6,505 nucleotides of DNA from Microcaldota archaeon (GTDB lineage: Archaea; Micrarchaeota; Micrarchaeia; Anstonellales; Bilamarchaeaceae): the NCBI GenBank assembly GCA_030666035.1, contig DAOUYQ010000047.1, positions 1 through 6,505 of the forward strand. Reading direction: 5' to 3'. Both the position numbers and the translations under genes were made by a program. Below are positions 5,359-6,505 of this stretch, piece by piece (position 1 is the stretch's first letter; every line of letters begins with the position of its first letter). The notes below the pieces were generated by a model that saw only the letters and a program-made list of their open reading frames with translations, ran no database searches and was not told the origin of the DNA.

Positions 5359-5504
5359 CGTTCCAACGAAGCCGTGCAGGAGGATATTTTATTTATATGT
5401 CTGGCAGGGAATTTAAGCAGGAATATCGTGCCCCGCCGTGCAAAAAAAATAGTAAAAACATAGTTATGTTTGTTTTAAAAATGAATAGAATTAATTAGAT
5501 ATTT
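5359..5504 (+). promoter_or_regulatory. intergenic region with promoter of the EamA gene
   Basis: TTTTAAAA (5473-5480) is centred about 28 bases before ATG 5505, so the permease message is probably leaderless. Upstream, TATTTTATTTATAT (5385-5398) is a second A/T box. Other features are AGGAGG (5379-5384), the repeated octamer GCCGTGCA (5371-5378 and 5435-5442), a weak 7-bp stem with one mismatch (5403-5409 with 5431-5437) and an A-run (5442-5449). A 33-codon ORF from ATG 5397 to TAG 5498 is discussed in the findings; I do not call it as a gene. Confidence 0.4.
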
Positions 5505-6371
5505 ATGGGGAAAGATAATGGAACTGCATTATTTTACCTGATTGGAACATCCTTGTTTTATGGTTTGCTGATAGTAGTTCAAAAAATAGGTTTAAATTTT
5601 GGTTTGGATCCATTGTCATTTTCATTTTCAAGAAGTGCCATAGTTATTTTTATTTCACTCATTTTCTTTTCGCCACAGTTGAAGAAATTGAAATTTGTAA
5701 AAAAATATGAATTAAGGGATTTGGTTATTCTTGGGATTATTTCTGCTGTGGCCATTTTAATTTTATTCGTGGGGCAAAACATTACAACTGCAATAAATGC
5801 AGGATTTCTTATCAGGTTAACTCCATTGTTTGTATTGCCTTTTGCCTACTTTTTATTAAAGGAAAAAGTTCCAGGCAATTCAATATTTTTTATGTTTATA
5901 ATGTTGCTTGGAGCGTTTTTGTTAATAACCAATGGGGCCTTGATAATCCCTCATGCGGGGGACTTGTTGATAATTATTGCTGCATTGATTATAGCATTTC
6001 AAAATGTTTTTGCCAAAAAGATTATGCGCAAAGTACCAACAGAACTTGTCATTTTTTGTAGAATAGGCATAAGTGCATTAATGATAATATTATTCATTCC
6101 TTTCCTCCTGGGTTATCAAGTATTAAGTGCATTCTCCAGTGGATTATTTTATATTGTGCTAACCGCAGTCCTGTATGTATTATCCGTAGTTTGTCAATAT
6201 AAGGCAATAAAATTAGTTGGCCCATTCATTACAACTACCTTTTTCCTTTCAGGTTCATTGTTTTCAGCATTGTTTGCATATATCCTGCTGGGAGAAACCT
6301 TAACACATATACAATGGGTTGGTGTAGCTACTCTGTTACTTGGGGGATACTTTTTAATAAAAAAAACATAG
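5505..6371 (+). CDS. EamA/DMT-superfamily permease
   Basis: This is a ten-helix drug/metabolite-transporter permease in the cytoplasmic membrane, usually an exporter of amino acids, nucleotides or other metabolites; the substrate is unknown. The 288 residues match the family length. They consist of two five-helix EamA repeats (about 8-143 and 152-286). Repeat 1 has the conserved INAGFLIRLTPLFVLPFAYFL segment (R104, P107) and LKEKV with E120. Repeat 2 has the equivalent TTTFFLSGSLFSALFAYILL and LGETL with E264. Both repeats end in the typical glycine-rich last helix (LLGAFLLITNG and LLLGGYFLIKK). ATG 5505 is 28 bases after TTTTAAAA, fitting a leaderless message. The gene is visibly richer in A+T than the left half of the window: I count 25% G+C in bases 5641-5700 against 53% in 1741-1800 of the MFS gene. 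That hints at different ancestry but does not prove it. Confidence 0.92.
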   Translation: MGKDNGTALFYLIGTSLFYGLLIVVQKIGLNFGLDPLSFSFSRSAIVIFISLIFFSPQLKKLKFVKKYELRDLVILGIISAVAILILFVGQNITTAINAGFLIRLTPLFVLPFAYFLLKEKVPGNSIFFMFIMLLGAFLLITNGALIIPHAGDLLIIIAALIIAFQNVFAKKIMRKVPTELVIFCRIGISALMIILFIPFLLGYQVLSAFSSGLFYIVLTAVLYVLSVVCQYKAIKLVGPFITTTFFLSGSLFSALFAYILLGETLTHIQWVGVATLLLGGYFLIKKT

Positions 6372-6422
6372 GGATATCTGCTGTGCCAGGCCCTTACGCG
6401 CTTTGTTTTATGTTGTGGGAAA

Positions 6423-6472
6423 AAACCATGGTTTCTCAGCTTAAGGTGAGGGAATGACCACGCTTCCTCGCC
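6423..6472. other. palindrome and hairpin in the terminal gene-free region
   Basis: The last 134 bases (6372-6505) show no convincing coding frame. They contain a perfect 12-base palindrome AAACCATGGTTT (6423-6434). A 9-bp stem also lies here, GGTGAGGGA (6445-6453) with TTCCTCGCC (6464-6472) and a 10-base loop. The stem pairs fully only as plus-strand RNA, because it uses two G-U pairs. It could belong to the 3' end of the permease message, to a short RNA, or to an operator for the next gene. Confidence 0.3.
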
Positions 6473-6490
6473 ATTTGGGCAATTTAGATA

Positions 6491-6503
6491 CAAAAATATT
6501 TAA
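6491..6503. promoter_or_regulatory. TATA-like box at the right edge
   Basis: ACAAAAATATTTAAG is a strong, nearly symmetric A/T box. On the plus strand it would serve a gene starting just outside the window. On the minus strand it would start a transcript near 6474, but the ORF there has only 12 codons. Confidence 0.35.
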
Positions 6504-6505
6504 GG

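Noticed and set aside
5397..5498. 33-codon ORF before the permease as a gene
   Set aside because: The distance from AGGAGG to ATG is longer than usual, the start overlaps an A/T box and the peptide has no recognisable feature; kept only as a finding.
6372..6474. C/D-box small RNA or tRNA on either strand
   Set aside because: A CTGA resembling a D box occurs on the minus strand but no matching TGATGA C box is present, and no cloverleaf or CCA-like end can be drawn.
6194..6493. Minus-strand ORF at the right end
   Set aside because: It begins with TTG beside the A/T box rather than downstream of it, and mostly mirrors the permease 3' end with a Tyr/Asn/Pro-rich, non-coding-like translation.
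1..6505. CRISPR array, insertion sequence, toxin-antitoxin pair or defence island
   Set aside because: No spaced direct repeats, transposase or integrase motifs, terminal inverted repeats, or nuclease/antitoxin pairs are visible; the recognisable genes are housekeeping-like transport and metabolism.

Overview
The window looks like an ordinary chromosomal stretch of an archaeon. The evidence is a two-domain protein disulfide oxidoreductase of the archaeal type, TATA-like boxes about 24-28 bases before most start codons (the layout of leaderless archaeal transcripts), short intergenic gaps and mixed AGG/AGA/ATA codon use. I cannot place it more precisely; a DPANN or euryarchaeal lineage is possible, but that is inference. 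No rRNA, recognisable tRNA, CRISPR array, insertion sequence or integrase is visible.

Layout from left to right. Bases 3-203 (+) are the 3' end of an unrecognised gene, tail-to-tail with a protein disulfide oxidoreductase (210-866, -). A 53-base gap holding one near-symmetric A/T box separates that gene from a divergent MFS transporter (920-2107, +). The transporter converges with an alanine dehydrogenase/PNT-superfamily enzyme (2128-3129, -). Several of the enzyme's motifs look more like lysine-ketoglutarate reductase (saccharopine-type) or carboxyethylornithine synthase proteins than true alanine dehydrogenase. Upstream on the same strand are a tiny one-helix ORF (3157-3225) and a small secreted cysteine-rich protein (3253-3471); the tiny ORF lies in the same reading frame, behind the TGA of the secreted protein. 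A second shared A/T box then separates these from a TMEM175-family potassium channel (3538-4269, +), a large cysteine-rich putative lipoprotein (4378-5358, +) and an EamA/DMT permease (5505-6371, +). The last 134 bases carry no convincing gene, but hold a palindrome, a hairpin and a TATA-like box probably belonging to the next gene.

The genes do not form one obvious pathway. Five are membrane or exported proteins: two solute transporters, one ion channel and two secreted cysteine-rich proteins. The disulfide oxidoreductase fits a cell that makes disulfide-bonded proteins, but a direct link to the two secreted proteins is inference. I see no strong case for a new multi-gene system. The best leads are the reclassification of the dehydrogenase, the in-frame TGA between secreted domain and membrane helix, and the novel two-domain lipoprotein.
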